DNA of 64,000 nucleotides from Peribacillus huizhouensis (GCF_014138605.1 NZ_JACJHX010000002.1:101899-165898), one strand, 5' to 3'; positions 17,384 to 28,246 are shown, counted from the first letter of the stretch. The notes: a model not told the origin generated them from the letters alone. Numbers and translations are program-made.

Positions 17384-18175
17384 TTAGCCCTTTAAAGTCC
17401 CAATTCGTTCTCCGACTTTTACTTCTTTTGGTACATTCAAATCTTCCCGTTTTCTAAAGCTTCCTTTTTCAAACAGCAGCACGACTGTTGATCCAAAACT
17501 GAAATATGCAAATTCCTGGCCTTTTTCTAATTGATTAGCTTCATCAGTTATGACGATTGAGTTCACAAACATCGCACCAACCTTGACGATGGCTACATGT
17601 GCTGATTGATGCTGAATTTCAGTGATGTTACGATAATTTTTAGATAAAGGAGCACGGCCATATTTCATACCTAGCTGATTCACTGGATATGACTTCTCCC
17701 CTTTCACCCACCGTTTCGTCACTTTTCCTGAGATAGGCATATGTATACGATGATAATGACTGGGACTTAAATAAAGAACGGCAAAGCTGCCACCCACATA
17801 TTTTTCGAAAACAGCCGTGTCATCCAGCATTTCCTCGATTGAATATGTCTTTCCTTTGACCACAATTTCTTTATTCTCCGTAATTAAACCATACTCACTA
17901 AAGACGCCATCGACAGGACTTACGACTGAATCGGGATCAGAATCAATTACTCTTACGCCTTCTTTCAGTCTTCGCGTAAATAAATCATGTAAAGTTGGAT
18001 AAGATGTAACATTCTTTTCACTTTCCTGTTGGTTAATTTGAAAGATTTTCACATAGGAAGGGATCACAGCGCGGCTCTTTTTAGATTGACTAAACTTTCG
18101 CAAAGCACTTGAAGTTAATCTTCCATTTGTTAACTCAATAAAAAGACGATATAAAGATTGATACAAACAAAACAC
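17384..18175 (-). CDS. psd: Phosphatidylserine decarboxylase
   Basis: Psd makes phosphatidylethanolamine from phosphatidylserine at the membrane. It is a pyruvoyl enzyme; the precursor cleaves itself at a Gly-Ser bond, seen here as FSFGSTVVLLFEKG (Gly228-Ser229-Thr230) near the C-terminus. Other family parts are VVSPVDGVFSEYG and LYLSPSHYHRIHMPISG, which hold catalytic Asp and His. Length is 263 residues. It is divergent from pssA, which makes its substrate, with about 100 bp between them for a shared control region. Confidence 0.95.
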   Translation of the reverse strand: MFCLYQSLYRLFIELTNGRLTSSALRKFSQSKKSRAVIPSYVKIFQINQQESEKNVTSYPTLHDLFTRRLKEGVRVIDSDPDSVVSPVDGVFSEYGLITENKEIVVKGKTYSIEEMLDDTAVFEKYVGGSFAVLYLSPSHYHRIHMPISGKVTKRWVKGEKSYPVNQLGMKYGRAPLSKNYRNITEIQHQSAHVAIVKVGAMFVNSIVITDEANQLEKGQEFAYFSFGSTVVLLFEKGSFRKREDLNVPKEVKVGERIGTLKG

Positions 18176-18276
18176 ACCACCATTTGTTAGTAAATAGAAA
18201 CTTTTCTTGCATAAATTGTATCCGCAGTCATATGATTATATAATCAATTTATAAATCCAGGAAGGGAGTGTAACAA

Positions 18277-18816
18277 TTGTTTTTCCTACACGCTTTGGAT
18301 CTTACTTTAAAAAAATTAAAAGCACAAACGGCCAATATTATTACCCTTCTAAATTTATCACTTGGCGGATATGCAATTATAGCTGTTTTAACAAATCAAT
18401 TGAATCTTAGTCTTCTATTAATCTTTCTCGCCGCACTCGCTGATCGTTTCGATGGAATGATTGCAAGAAAATTTAATATTGAATCGGCGTTAGGAAAGCA
18501 GCTCGACTCGATGTGTGATATTATCTCATTTGGCGTCGCCCCAGCCTTACTTCTATATCAAGGAATTATCTTTGAATTTGGCGCACCAGGCAGTTTCTTC
18601 ACCGTTTTTTATATTGGCTGCGGGGCATTTAGGTTAGCCCGTTTTAATATTAGTGAAAACAATGGCTTTTTTACCGGATTGCCGATTACCGTAGCTGGAT
18701 GTTTCTTGACATTAAGCTTCCTCGCCATACCATTCGCTCCGTCTGTATTTTTCTTATTCTTCATGATTATATTATCTTTACTCATGATCAGTCCATTTAA
18801 ACTTAAAAAAGTGTGA
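18277..18816 (+). CDS. pssA: CDP-diacylglycerol-serine O-phosphatidyltransferase
   Basis: PssA makes phosphatidylserine from CDP-diacylglycerol and serine. The CDP-alcohol phosphotransferase motif is visible as DRFDGMIARKFNIES and LDSMCD, with the expected Asp residues on the membrane surface, and about five hydrophobic helices follow. Length is 179 residues. The TTG at 18277 has GGAAGGGAGTG eight bases upstream; there is no good ATG. It is paired divergently with psd, which uses its product. A short family D hairpin follows the stop codon. Confidence 0.93.
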   Translation: MFFLHALDLTLKKLKAQTANIITLLNLSLGGYAIIAVLTNQLNLSLLLIFLAALADRFDGMIARKFNIESALGKQLDSMCDIISFGVAPALLLYQGIIFEFGAPGSFFTVFYIGCGAFRLARFNISENNGFFTGLPITVAGCFLTLSFLAIPFAPSVFFLFFMIILSLLMISPFKLKKV

Positions 18817-18819
18817 ACA

Positions 18820-18860
18820 AAAGCGCAAGCGCCTTGACGAAATTGGCGGCTTGCGCTAGA
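18820..18860. repeat. Family D short hairpin repeat, copy 2
   Basis: AAGCGCAAGCGCC pairs with GGCGGCTTGCGCT over an 11-base loop. It sits in the convergent gap between pssA and the M3 peptidase, where it may act as a weak terminator. Confidence 0.7.
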
Positions 18861-18894
18861 CATCAAAATGTAAGGTTTGGAGTCAGACTCTTCA

Positions 18895-20703
18895 TTATGC
18901 TTGTTTCACCAACGGATCCGTCAATTCAAAAAATTCCTCAATATCTTTCAAACATGTGCCAACGGCATCCTCCCAGAATTCACGCCTCGCTATGTCTACG
19001 CCTAAATGTTTGCTTGCCAATTCTTCAACTCGCATTGAACCCGTATCTTTTAGCAGAGCGATATACTTCGCTTCAAACCCTTTTCCTTCTTTTTGCGCTT
19101 TCGCATAAATACCTAGCGAGAATAAATATCCGAATGTGTAAGGGAAATTATAAAACGGAACACCCGTAATATAAAAATGAAGCTTAGATGCCCAGAATGT
19201 CGGATGGTATTCACTTAATGCCTCTCCATACGCTTCTTTTTGAGCTTCCATCATCAATTCATTCAATTTACCACTGCTGACCATTCCTTGTTTTCGTTCT
19301 TCATAAAACCGTGTTTCAAATAAAAAACGAGCATGAATATTCATTAACAACGCAATCGTCCGCTGAATTTTGTCTTCCAAAAGGGAGATTCGTTCGCTTT
19401 CTGACGATGCTTCTTTAACAGAAGCGTCTGCGACAATCATTTCAGCAAATGTAGAAGCGGTTTCCGCAACATTCATCGCATAAGCCCGGTTTAAGGTATG
19501 GGTATCTTTAAGTGCATAAGAATGAAAGGCATGCCCTAATTCATGTGCTAAAGTGGATACATTAGATGGTGTTCCCGAATACGTCATGAAGATCCGGGAT
19601 TGGCCTGACACTGGAAAACCTGTACAGAATCCACCTGGACGCTTATTCGGACGATCTTGTGCTTCAATCCATCCATCTTCAAATGCCTTTTTCGTAAAGC
19701 TCTCTAACTCACTGCCAAATTTACTAAAATGCTTCAGGATAAATTCAGCACCTTCCTGATAACTCATGACACTCGTTTTTGTAGAAGTTGTAATCGGGGC
19801 TTCCAAGTCAGACCAGCTTAATTTTTCGACCCCTAGTAATTCTGCTTTTCGATTAAGAAATCGGACAAGCGGCTCTTTATGTTCGGCAATTACGGACCAC
19901 ATACTGTCCAATGTTTCCTCAGACATCCGATTGATTTCCAAAGGTTCTTTAATTACGTCCTTCCATCCTCGCTTTTCATACACACTTAAGCGGAATCCAG
20001 CTAGGTGATTTAATGTTTTAGCCAACACATCACTATGCTCTTCCCAAGCATGTTCCCAGGCAGTAAAAATCCGATTGCGTACATCTTGATCAGGATCGGA
20101 AAATTTATTAGCTGCTTGCCCTACAGATAATTGCTTCACTTCTCCATTTTCTTCAAATGGGATGTGAATTGTAGCGACAATCGTATCATACAGCTGACTC
20201 CAGCCATGGTATCCGTCCACCGATAGTGCATTAATTAATGATTCCTCATCAACCGAAAGCTTCTCCATCGCACGCTCTCTGCGTTCATTCAATATGTATT
20301 TTAATTCTTTTAACGGTTCTTTTTTTAATACGTTTTGGAAAAACTCTTCATCCAATGCTACAAGTTTCTGATCAAACTTCGTTAATGCATTTTGGAAAGT
20401 AGCGCTTTGTTTCGTTATTTGGCCTCGTAATTCATTCGCTTTCTTATCTTTGACATCTTGTGCTTCTAAACAACTAACAAACGCTCCGGCTTGGCGAATT
20501 TTTTTACCAGATTGTTCAAATAACTCCATAGCACTTTCTAATAAATGCTGATCCTGTTCTACTGATTTCACTTTCCAACCACTTACTAGCGTATCAAATT
20601 CACCAATCTCTATTCGTAATTGATCTAAAAAAGCAGCAAATTCCTGTGATGCACTTCCCCCTTTAAAAAACACATCTAAATCCCAAGTTATCGGATATGC
20701 CAT
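18895..20703 (-). CDS. M3 family oligoendopeptidase (PepF-like)
   Basis: A cytoplasmic zinc metallopeptidase that cuts short peptides. The M3 signature is HELGHAFHSYAL with a downstream ETASTFAEM giving the third ligand. The N-terminal half (about 1-200) is the helical F-type region. At 602 residues it is nearer to B. subtilis YusX than to the longer PepF/YjbG, so no symbol is given. GAAGGAGG precedes the ATG. It forms a single-gene unit on the minus strand, convergent with pssA. Confidence 0.92.
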   Translation of the reverse strand: MAYPITWDLDVFFKGGSASQEFAAFLDQLRIEIGEFDTLVSGWKVKSVEQDQHLLESAMELFEQSGKKIRQAGAFVSCLEAQDVKDKKANELRGQITKQSATFQNALTKFDQKLVALDEEFFQNVLKKEPLKELKYILNERRERAMEKLSVDEESLINALSVDGYHGWSQLYDTIVATIHIPFEENGEVKQLSVGQAANKFSDPDQDVRNRIFTAWEHAWEEHSDVLAKTLNHLAGFRLSVYEKRGWKDVIKEPLEINRMSEETLDSMWSVIAEHKEPLVRFLNRKAELLGVEKLSWSDLEAPITTSTKTSVMSYQEGAEFILKHFSKFGSELESFTKKAFEDGWIEAQDRPNKRPGGFCTGFPVSGQSRIFMTYSGTPSNVSTLAHELGHAFHSYALKDTHTLNRAYAMNVAETASTFAEMIVADASVKEASSESERISLLEDKIQRTIALLMNIHARFLFETRFYEERKQGMVSSGKLNELMMEAQKEAYGEALSEYHPTFWASKLHFYITGVPFYNFPYTFGYLFSLGIYAKAQKEGKGFEAKYIALLKDTGSMRVEELASKHLGVDIARREFWEDAVGTCLKDIEEFFELTDPLVKQA

Positions 20704-20920
20704 CGATTATTAGCCTCCTTCTTTTGCTCCTTTTATTATAGTTAATTTTTCAGAATTTTTCTAACCAAATGTGCAATTATGTCATTTTATTACATAATTA
20801 TATAAGTAGTACCAATATTAACTCGTACTTTTTTAAAGAAAAATGTCTAACTTTTTTTCTAGCATTCATGAAAAATCGTGGTATGATAGGTATAATTAAA
20901 GGAAAAGGGGGTGGGTTACA

Positions 20921-21268
20921 GTGAAAAGATTATCCGTACTCATACTCGCCTTGATTTTACTCGGAAGCATTCAACATTCTGCCGTTAGTAAAATCCACGG
21001 AGGACTCACAGGACCCAGCCTTTTCACACACAAGCATTTCAAAATGGTTGAAGAAGATACAACCATAATAGCCGAACTTCAGATTGAAGCAATGCAGTTT
21101 ATACCTGATTTCAGCTTAATGGATTTTGCTGCAGTCGTACTACTCATACTAGCAATGTTTCTCTATAGCATATCCTTTATTAAGCTCGTACGACGGTACA
21201 TCCTACACGGCCCCGTCTTTTACAAATCGAATTATCTCATTTTAACTCCTTCATTTTTTATTAAATAA
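20921..21268 (+). CDS. Hypothetical membrane protein with signal-like N-terminus
   Basis: No family recognised. The 115-residue protein has a hydrophobic N-terminus (about 4-18), a polar stretch (about 20-68, including HKHFKMVEEDTT), a second hydrophobic segment (about 70-91) and a basic C-terminal end. The GTG start follows AAGGGGGTGG. It is followed after 25 bases by a 38-residue peptide gene with its own ribosome binding site, and then a terminator, so the two form a small operon divergent from the peptidase. Confidence 0.6.
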   Translation: MKRLSVLILALILLGSIQHSAVSKIHGGLTGPSLFTHKHFKMVEEDTTIIAELQIEAMQFIPDFSLMDFAAVVLLILAMFLYSISFIKLVRRYILHGPVFYKSNYLILTPSFFIK

Positions 21269-21293
21269 AATAAAAAAAGAGGGAGTGGCCAAA

Positions 21294-21410
21294 ATGGTAT
21301 TTCGTTTCATTATGATAGCTCTATTTTCATTGACAGCATCTAGATTATTCCTTTATCAAGGTACTGAAATCTACCATGCCATCGTTGAAATGTTTAAAAC
21401 TAAAGCATAA
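21294..21410 (+). CDS. Hypothetical 38-residue membrane peptide
   Basis: MVFRFIMIALFSLTASRLF is one hydrophobic helix, followed by a short polar tail with YQGTEIYHAIVEMF. GAGGGAGTGG lies six bases before the ATG. It probably shares a transcript with the 115-residue membrane protein upstream, ending at the hairpin at 21427. Too short to assign. Confidence 0.55.
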   Translation: MVFRFIMIALFSLTASRLFLYQGTEIYHAIVEMFKTKA

Positions 21411-21426
21411 AGTGGCGATTATACTA

Positions 21427-21468
21427 AAAAACAGAGCGTGAAGCATTTGCTTTACGCTCTGTTTTTTT
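21427..21468 (+). terminator. Terminator of the small membrane protein pair
   Basis: Stem ACAGAGCGT/ACGCTCTGT with AAG/CTT extension, A run before and seven T after. Confidence 0.88.
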
Positions 21469-21472
21469 GTAC

Positions 21473-21583
21473 GAAGACATACGGGGCTTCGTACCGGAAC
21501 CATTGTGTTTAGGTGAGTGTGGCATGCTACAGGATAAATCCTTCATTGTAGATGGTGGCGTTTTAATGCCATATTAGTTTTAT
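21473..21583 (-). repeat. Family A dispersed repeat, copy 3 (internally deleted)
   Basis: Starts AAGACATACGGGGCTTCG and ends GATGGTGGCGTTTTAATGCC, ATATTAGTTTT, but the middle with the TTTCTCGAAAAATCAG segment is absent. It lies between the terminator at 21468 and the sigK end. Confidence 0.75.
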
Positions 21584-21609
21584 ACGAAATCTTAGTTAAA
21601 TATTTATCC

Positions 21610-22326
21610 TTACCCGCCTCGTCGTTTTTCCTTTTCTGCCCGGTAAAACTCATGAAACATTTTCATCAATGCCCGCTTTTCAATTCGTGATACATAACTT
21701 CTTGAAATATTCAGTTCTTTGGCAATTTCCCGCTGAGTTTTTTCCTTTTTCAAATCCAAACCAAATCGACCGACAATTACTTCTTTTTCACGTTCATCCA
21801 GAATATCGATATACTTTTTCACCTTTTCAATTTCCATATTCAACTGAATCGTGTCGATCACATCTTCTGACTCAGACTTCAGTACATCTATTAAACTAAT
21901 TTCATTTCCTTCTTTATCCTGGCCGATTGGATCATGAAGAGATACATCTTTTTTCGTCTTCTTAGTAGCTCGTAAATGCATGAGTATCTCATTCTCAATA
22001 CACCGAGCTGCATACGTCGCAAGCTTCGTTCCTTTTCCATCAGAATAGCTTTCGATAGCTTTGATTAAACCAATCGTGCCTATCGAAATTAGGTCTTCCG
22101 TATCTTCGCCCGTATTTTCAAATTTTTTGACAATATGAGCAACGAGTCGTAGGTTATGCTCAATTAGCTTATTACGAGCCTCAGCATCCCCTGTTGCCAT
22201 AAGCTTTAAGTATTTGCGCTCATCACCCGCTGATAACGGTTGAGGAAATGCATTATTCTTTACGTATGATACGAGCAAATAAAACTCTTTAACCATATAA
22301 CCTAATGCAGTTAAGATATCCGGCAT
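21610..22326 (-). CDS. sigK: RNA polymerase sporulation sigma factor SigK (pro-form)
   Basis: SigK directs late mother-cell transcription. The 238-residue protein has the membrane-binding pro-sequence at 1-20 with [13 protein letters not shown], matching the known Ser20-Tyr21 cut made by SpoIVFB. Region 2 ([36 protein letters not shown]) and region 4 ([37 protein letters not shown]) follow. The gene is one continuous frame: the skin-type insertion found in B. subtilis is absent. GGAGGTGTG precedes the ATG. Confidence 0.96.
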   Translation of the reverse strand: MPDILTALGYMVKEFYLLVSYVKNNAFPQPLSAGDERKYLKLMATGDAEARNKLIEHNLRLVAHIVKKFENTGEDTEDLISIGTIGLIKAIESYSDGKGTKLATYAARCIENEILMHLRATKKTKKDVSLHDPIGQDKEGNEISLIDVLKSESEDVIDTIQLNMEIEKVKKYIDILDEREKEVIVGRFGLDLKKEKTQREIAKELNISRSYVSRIEKRALMKMFHEFYRAEKEKRRGG

Positions 22327-22935
22327 TTTTCACACCTCCAGAGTTTCTACTCATTCGCCTATATTTAATGCTTATGCAAGAAGGGACGTCTTTGTGTCTG
22401 TACACCTTAATTTCACTTGTTACAGCATTCAACCTACTTTCATTTCTATCGGATGAACTAGAAGAAAAAGGAATTCGTGAAACACTTAATCCTTTGCTCT
22501 AAATGCATCTTTGGATATAATATTGCCCGCTTCATTATCTAACTTCTAGGATGAAATATTAATGTTGTGATTTTTAAGTCGGTGATTATGACCTTTGTTT
22601 CAGTACTCACTTCCATGACAAGGTCGATTCATCGTAGGAATTATCAAGCACATCCCTATGGCTATCGCCTTAATCCTCCATCCACTCTAGGCCTCTACGA
22701 TACTTGAATAGAGGAAAAATAACAAAAATATTTCAAAAATCATCATAGTACTCAAAAAACAAAGCCCAAATTTCAGGATATTTTATTCAAGGTCATCACC
22801 ACTTTTTTATTAAAACTTCATAATGAAAAAATATCAGAAACTTGAGTTTTTAAAGAGTTTTTGAAAATTTGTTAATTAAAAAATGAACAGGGTAGAGTAT
22901 AAGGGTTGTTCAAAAAATACTTTGGAGGTTTTATT
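22327..22935. other. 609-bp stretch without a convincing gene
   Basis: No coding frame with a good ribosome binding site was found. A 65-codon frame overlapping the sigK start lacks one. The A/T-rich end near 22860-22930 likely holds the promoter of the cysteine-rich genes that follow. Confidence 0.4.
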
Positions 22936-23031
22936 ATGAATACCACTTACGAAGAATGTATCAAAGCTTGTCTGGAATGCATGGACGCTTGCAACACTTG
23001 TTTTGATGCGTGTCTAAATGAGGAGACCTAA
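22936..23031 (+). CDS. First helix of a split YhjQ-like cysteine-rich protein
   Basis: A 31-residue product MNTTYEECIKACLECMDACN then TCFDACLNEET. The spacing of cysteines equals the first helix of four-helix-bundle copper-binding proteins (DUF326, Csp1/Csp3 relatives such as B. subtilis YhjQ). TTGGAGG precedes the ATG. It stops at TAA just before the second part, which is in another frame. Compared with YhjQ, eight bases instead of nine lie between the last Glu codons and the Met-Met pair, so a single-base loss broke the frame. Confidence 0.7.
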   Translation: MNTTYEECIKACLECMDACNTCFDACLNEET

Positions 23032-23033
23032 TA

Positions 23034-23261
23034 ATGATGGCCTCTTGTATTAGGTTAGACAAAGAGTGTGCAGATATTTGCGCTTTCGCAGTTAAAACCA
23101 TGCAATCCAACAGTCCATTCGCTCAACAAATTTGTCAGCTTTGCGCTGACATTTGTGAATCGTGCGGGATTGAATGCAAAAAGCACAATCATGAACATTG
23201 CCAAAATTGCGCAGAGGCATGCTTTAGATGTGCTGAAGTATGTCGTAAAATGAGAGCCTAA
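23034..23261 (+). CDS. Helices 2-4 of a split YhjQ-like cysteine-rich protein
   Basis: A 75-residue product MMASCIRLDKECADICAF with further CQLCADICESCGIEC and CQNCAEACFRCAEVC runs, matching the last three helices of the DUF326 copper-binding bundle. It begins two bases after the stop of the first part. GAGGAG from the end of the first gene stands eight bases before its ATG, an ideal ribosome binding site, so it can be translated by re-initiation. In the family one chain carries all four helices. A sequencing error is possible. Confidence 0.75.
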   Translation: MMASCIRLDKECADICAFAVKTMQSNSPFAQQICQLCADICESCGIECKKHNHEHCQNCAEACFRCAEVCRKMRA

Positions 23262-23288
23262 TAATTTAAATAACTCATACAAAATGGA

Positions 23289-23318
23289 CAAACCCATCTT
23301 TGGTTGATGGGTTTTATT
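23289..23318 (+). terminator. Terminator of the cysteine-rich genes
   Basis: Stem AACCCATC/GATGGGTT with loop TTTGGTT and a following TTTTATT tract. Confidence 0.85.
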
Positions 23319-23397
23319 TATTATTCTCATTATATTAGCTGCAAACTTCATTCTCCAAAATCTACATGCTTCCTTATGGCCAGGAGAACCGTGCAAT

Positions 23398-23692
23398 AAG
23401 TGGGTTTTCCTTCATCCTCCACTGTGGTTAGTCCCGTTCTAGCGTCGCTAATATCATCGTTCTACTTCGATAAAGCGACCTAACCAACCAAGGTTCAATG
23501 AATCACAGACTAATTACGCCGCTTCCTATAGTCTTTCGTCTGTGTGACCCACATCCTGTGGGCGCAATCTTACTTTTGAAAAGCACAAAGGTAAAGGATC
23601 ACTGTATCCCACCATTCGGGCTTTTTACGGAAAGTTTGACCCCCACCTAAGCTTGAGATAGGGTCTTGACTTTCCGTTAATGCGGGATAAAT
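23398..23692 (-). repeat. Family B dispersed repeat, copy 4 (near full length)
   Basis: On the minus strand: TTTATCCCGCATTAACGG, AAAGTCAAGACCCTATCTC, a hairpin arm GCTTAGGTGGGGGTC, AGCCCGAATGG, GTGGGTCACACAGACGAAAG, GCGACGCTAGAACGGGACTA, then ACCACAGTGGAGGATG. The extreme end (GTTTCACTTTATT in other copies) is missing. Confidence 0.8.
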
Positions 23693-23806
23693 AGTAGGAT
23701 TCGCCTCAGATTTCTCAATTTGTGATAATGGGCAAAATCCCATACATCTTGGCCTTACTATGCATACAGTATAGGGGAAAATTCTATCCTACTTGGAGGT
23801 GATCTT

Positions 23807-23980
23807 ATGGGTTATGGATTTCCAGGTGGCGGGTACGGTTATGGTCCATATCCTCCGTACGGACCTGGGTTTGGATGCGGAAGCTTTGGTCCAGTCTATG
23901 CGCTATTCATCGTTCTTTTTATTCTGTTGTTAATCTTCGGATTTTGGTGGTTTATTAGCTGTGGACCTATTGTGTGTTAA
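23807..23980 (+). CDS. YjcZ-like glycine/tyrosine-rich small membrane protein
   Basis: A 57-residue protein with an N-terminal glycine, tyrosine and proline-rich part (MGYGFPGGGYGYGPYPPYG), then one hydrophobic helix (about 31-50) ending WWFIS, and a short tail with two Cys. This layout fits the YjcZ/SscA type of small sporulation-associated membrane proteins. TTGGAGGTGATC precedes the ATG. It is a single gene followed by a family C hairpin. Confidence 0.7.
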   Translation: MGYGFPGGGYGYGPYPPYGPGFGCGSFGPVYALFIVLFILLLIFGFWWFISCGPIVC

Positions 23981-23989
23981 GATAATAAA

Positions 23990-24095
23990 GGGGCTGTCCC
24001 ATAACGAAAAGGGGCACCCCCACATCTACAATTCACGCTTATGTAACTAACACATTAGTCGGTGAATAGAATGTGAGCACGCCCTCTTTTTCTTT
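23990..24095. repeat. Family C long hairpin repeat, copy 3
   Basis: GGGGCTGTCCCATAACGAAA opens it, as in copy 5 at 36475. The distal arm GTGAGCACGCCCTCTTTTTC pairs only in part. It lies between the YjcZ-like gene and the minus-strand 27-residue gene, acting as a terminator for both. Confidence 0.6.
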
Positions 24096-24114
24096 ATCTA
24101 TCATTTTAAGAAAT

Positions 24115-24198
24115 TCAATCAGAGTCCACTGTTCCTTCTGTTGCGATGACAACCCCAATAATAGTAATGACAACAAGCACCATTACAATTGAAAACAT
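24115..24198 (-). CDS. Hypothetical 27-residue membrane peptide
   Basis: MFSIVMVLVVITIIGVVIAT then EGTVDSD: one hydrophobic helix with a short acidic tail. AAGGAGTG stands seven bases before the ATG, which is the main support for it being translated. It is 128 bp downstream of mccB on the same strand. Confidence 0.5.
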   Translation of the reverse strand: MFSIVMVLVVITIIGVVIATEGTVDSD

Positions 24199-24326
24199 GA
24201 CTTACACTCCTTTTAACTGCCTCATTTAAAGGTACCATGTTTCCCATAATCATAACGTTGAATAATTTGAACAAATTTCATCAAAACGATGGCAATTTTG
24301 TGAATGTTTCTACAGGCAATTGAATC

Positions 24327-26388
<2,062 letters not shown>

Positions 26389-26447
26389 TATTTCTCCCCC
26401 TCCTATTATCTCTCATGTTTTAGGAGTATTTTAAAATGTGAAGAGTG

Positions 26448-26477
26448 CGTTGAACGAAACCATTCTTTCGTCCAACG
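26448..26477 (-). other. Hairpin between mtnN and mccA
   Basis: CGTTGAACGAAA pairs with TTTCGTCCAACG (one mismatch) over CCATTC. Without a T run it is less likely a full terminator and more likely a processing or attenuation structure that separates yrrT-mtnN from mccA-mccB mRNA. Confidence 0.45.
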
Positions 26478-26509
26478 AATCTCCACCTAGCTAACTTAGG
26501 CTTTTTTCC

Positions 26510-27211
26510 TTAACTCACTTTCAAGCGATCAATCATTTTGATAATCAGTTGGCTTGAGTTTAGTGCTGCTGTTTCCAAAAATTGTTCAAATGAAAGGTTC
26601 GATTCTTTTCCAGCAATATCAGAAAGAGAACGGATAATCACAAATGGGGTGCCAAATTGGTGAGCAACCTGTGCGATCGCAGCAGCTTCCATTTCTACTG
26701 CATAAAGATTGTCAAACTTTGTGCGAACAAAGTCAACACGAACAGGGTCGTTCATAAACGAGTCACCCGTTACGATTAAACCACTTGCAACTTGGATATC
26801 CGTGATTTCTTTCGCCGCCGCTTCGGCAATCGCAAACAGCTTCTCATTCGGGATGAAGGCTGCTGGCAATTGTGGAACCTGACCATATTCATAGCCAAAA
26901 ATCGTTACGTCAACGTCATGATGGCGTACTTCTGTGGAAATGACAACATCCCCAACATTTAATGTTGGTTCATACCCACCTGCAGAACCTGTATTAATAA
27001 CCGCATCCGGTTTAAATTTTTCTAATAATATAGTTGTTGACATGGCTGCATTTACTTTTCCAATTCCTGATTTTAGTAAAATGACTTGAACGCCGTTTAA
27101 TGTGCCCGTATTAAATTCACTGCCGGCAATCGTCATTTGTTCAAGGTTTTCCATTTTATCTCTTAAGATCGTTACTTCTTCTTCCATTGCTCCAATTATT
27201 GCTACTTTCAT
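26510..27211 (-). CDS. mtnN: 5'-methylthioadenosine/S-adenosylhomocysteine nucleosidase
   Basis: MtnN removes adenine from SAH and MTA, giving S-ribosylhomocysteine for homocysteine recovery. Family marks are [13 protein letters not shown] at the start, [16 protein letters not shown] and the [12 protein letters not shown] and SLSDIAG motifs (catalytic Glu and Asp). Length is 233 residues. It sits after yrrT with a 14-bp gap, in an operon that carries SAM by-products to cysteine. No luxS is in the window. Confidence 0.95.
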   Translation of the reverse strand: MKVAIIGAMEEEVTILRDKMENLEQMTIAGSEFNTGTLNGVQVILLKSGIGKVNAAMSTTILLEKFKPDAVINTGSAGGYEPTLNVGDVVISTEVRHHDVDVTIFGYEYGQVPQLPAAFIPNEKLFAIAEAAAKEITDIQVASGLIVTGDSFMNDPVRVDFVRTKFDNLYAVEMEAAAIAQVAHQFGTPFVIIRSLSDIAGKESNLSFEQFLETAALNSSQLIIKMIDRLKVS

Positions 27212-27225
27212 TACTGTACCTCTTT

Positions 27226-27864
27226 CTATAATTTTTCAGCCTCCATAATCCAGACAAACGAGTTGCACTTATCGAATGATACAGTAAAGCCATTTTCTTT
27301 TAATAAATCTTCTAAAAACGGGATCGTTGTATAAAATTCAGTGGATAGATCGTTTGCTAAACTATGAAACCCAGACGCTTTTGCATCAAGAATCGCCTGT
27401 TCGTGGTGTTCCTTTGTGAGATACATCGTATCTGCAAACACTATTTTACCACCACTTTTTAATAATTGGCTATAGATTGCGATCGCTTTCGCCTTCTCAT
27501 CGTCATTTAAGTGGTGAAACGCATAAGTACTAACAATTGAATCCACTTGCTCTGGCTTGGGAAATTCAAAAAAATCTCCATCTACTATTGCCGTGCGATT
27601 TTGCAATTTGAAAGCTGCCTTCTCTCTCATTGCAGGTGAAGGCTCCACAGCTGTTACCGTTAAGCCCGCATTCAACAATCTTTCTGTCAAATTACCCGTA
27701 CCGACCCCGAATTCAATCGTGTGACCATGCACTCTACTAACTACACTATCTAAAATCCGCTCGTAGTTCGCAAACACTTCACGGTATTCCAAATTATGAC
27801 CATCTACAGTATCATCATAGGATTTCGACCATTCTTCAAACAGCTCGATAAATTCTCTTCCCAT
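27226..27864 (-). CDS. yrrT: YrrT family SAM-dependent methyltransferase
   Basis: A class I methyltransferase that heads the methionine-to-cysteine operon; the acceptor is not known. Motif I is [15 protein letters not shown], followed by [14 protein letters not shown] and a [14 protein letters not shown] stretch. The longest frame starts three codons earlier at a GTG, but that GTG is part of the ribosome binding site AAAGGTGAT; the ATG at 27864 gives [12 protein letters not shown] and 212 residues, the usual N-terminus. Confidence 0.9.
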   Translation of the reverse strand: MGREFIELFEEWSKSYDDTVDGHNLEYREVFANYERILDSVVSRVHGHTIEFGVGTGNLTERLLNAGLTVTAVEPSPAMREKAAFKLQNRTAIVDGDFFEFPKPEQVDSIVSTYAFHHLNDDEKAKAIAIYSQLLKSGGKIVFADTMYLTKEHHEQAILDAKASGFHSLANDLSTEFYTTIPFLEDLLKENGFTVSFDKCNSFVWIMEAEKL

Positions 27865-27888
27865 TTTTATCACCTTTTTATTTTAATT

Positions 27889-27907
27889 ATTCCTATGAGC
27901 ATAGTAT
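27889..27907 (-). promoter_or_regulatory. Candidate operator of the yrrT operon
   Basis: ATTCCTATGAGCATAGTAT contains the perfect dyad CTATG-AG-CATAG, 28 bases before the yrrT start. In B. subtilis this operon is repressed by CymR, whose gene is at 48972 in this window; CymR being the ligand here is an inference from that, not from a measured motif match. Confidence 0.4.
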
Positions 27908-28035
27908 GTTTTTATTTTAAAACTGTTCTTAATCTACCACATCTTCCCCTTTCCTTCAAGTAGTAGATTTCCCTGCGATTCATAGTTTAAACGTGATAAA
28001 ATAGCTCTATAACCTAAATATATGGAGGCATAACC

Positions 28036-28239
28036 ATGAATTTTCAACTAGATTTAATACAGGATAAAGTCGAGTTTTTTGAAGCGGATACGATTAAAAA
28101 TCTTGAAAAGCAAATCCAAACACAAATTGAAGTAAATAAAGCCATTCTCCTAGAAGTACACTCCGTTTCTCACCAAATGCATATCGAAGATGGCCATCGT
28201 TTTTACAGTGCTGTCGTGCATTTTAAAGTGAAAAAATAA
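28036..28239 (+). CDS. yrzA: YrzA family protein (DUF2536)
   Basis: A 67-residue soluble protein MNFQLDLIQDKVEFFEAD with IEVNKAILLEVHSVSHQM and a C-terminal FYSAVVHFKVKK. Sequence, size and location (divergent from yrrT, convergent with yrrS) fit YrzA, function unknown. ATGGAGGCATAACC precedes the ATG. The family C hairpin at 28247 is its terminator. Confidence 0.9.
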   Translation: MNFQLDLIQDKVEFFEADTIKNLEKQIQTQIEVNKAILLEVHSVSHQMHIEDGHRFYSAVVHFKVKK

Positions 28240-28246
28240 GAAATAT

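Noticed and set aside
22305-22502. 65-codon frame overlapping the sigK start
   Set aside because: No ribosome binding site at its start or at the internal ATG codons, and it overlaps the sigK leader. Only composition speaks for it.
23398-23692. Family B copy as a protein-coding insertion sequence
   Set aside because: No open frame of useful length in any copy; only non-coding structure is conserved.
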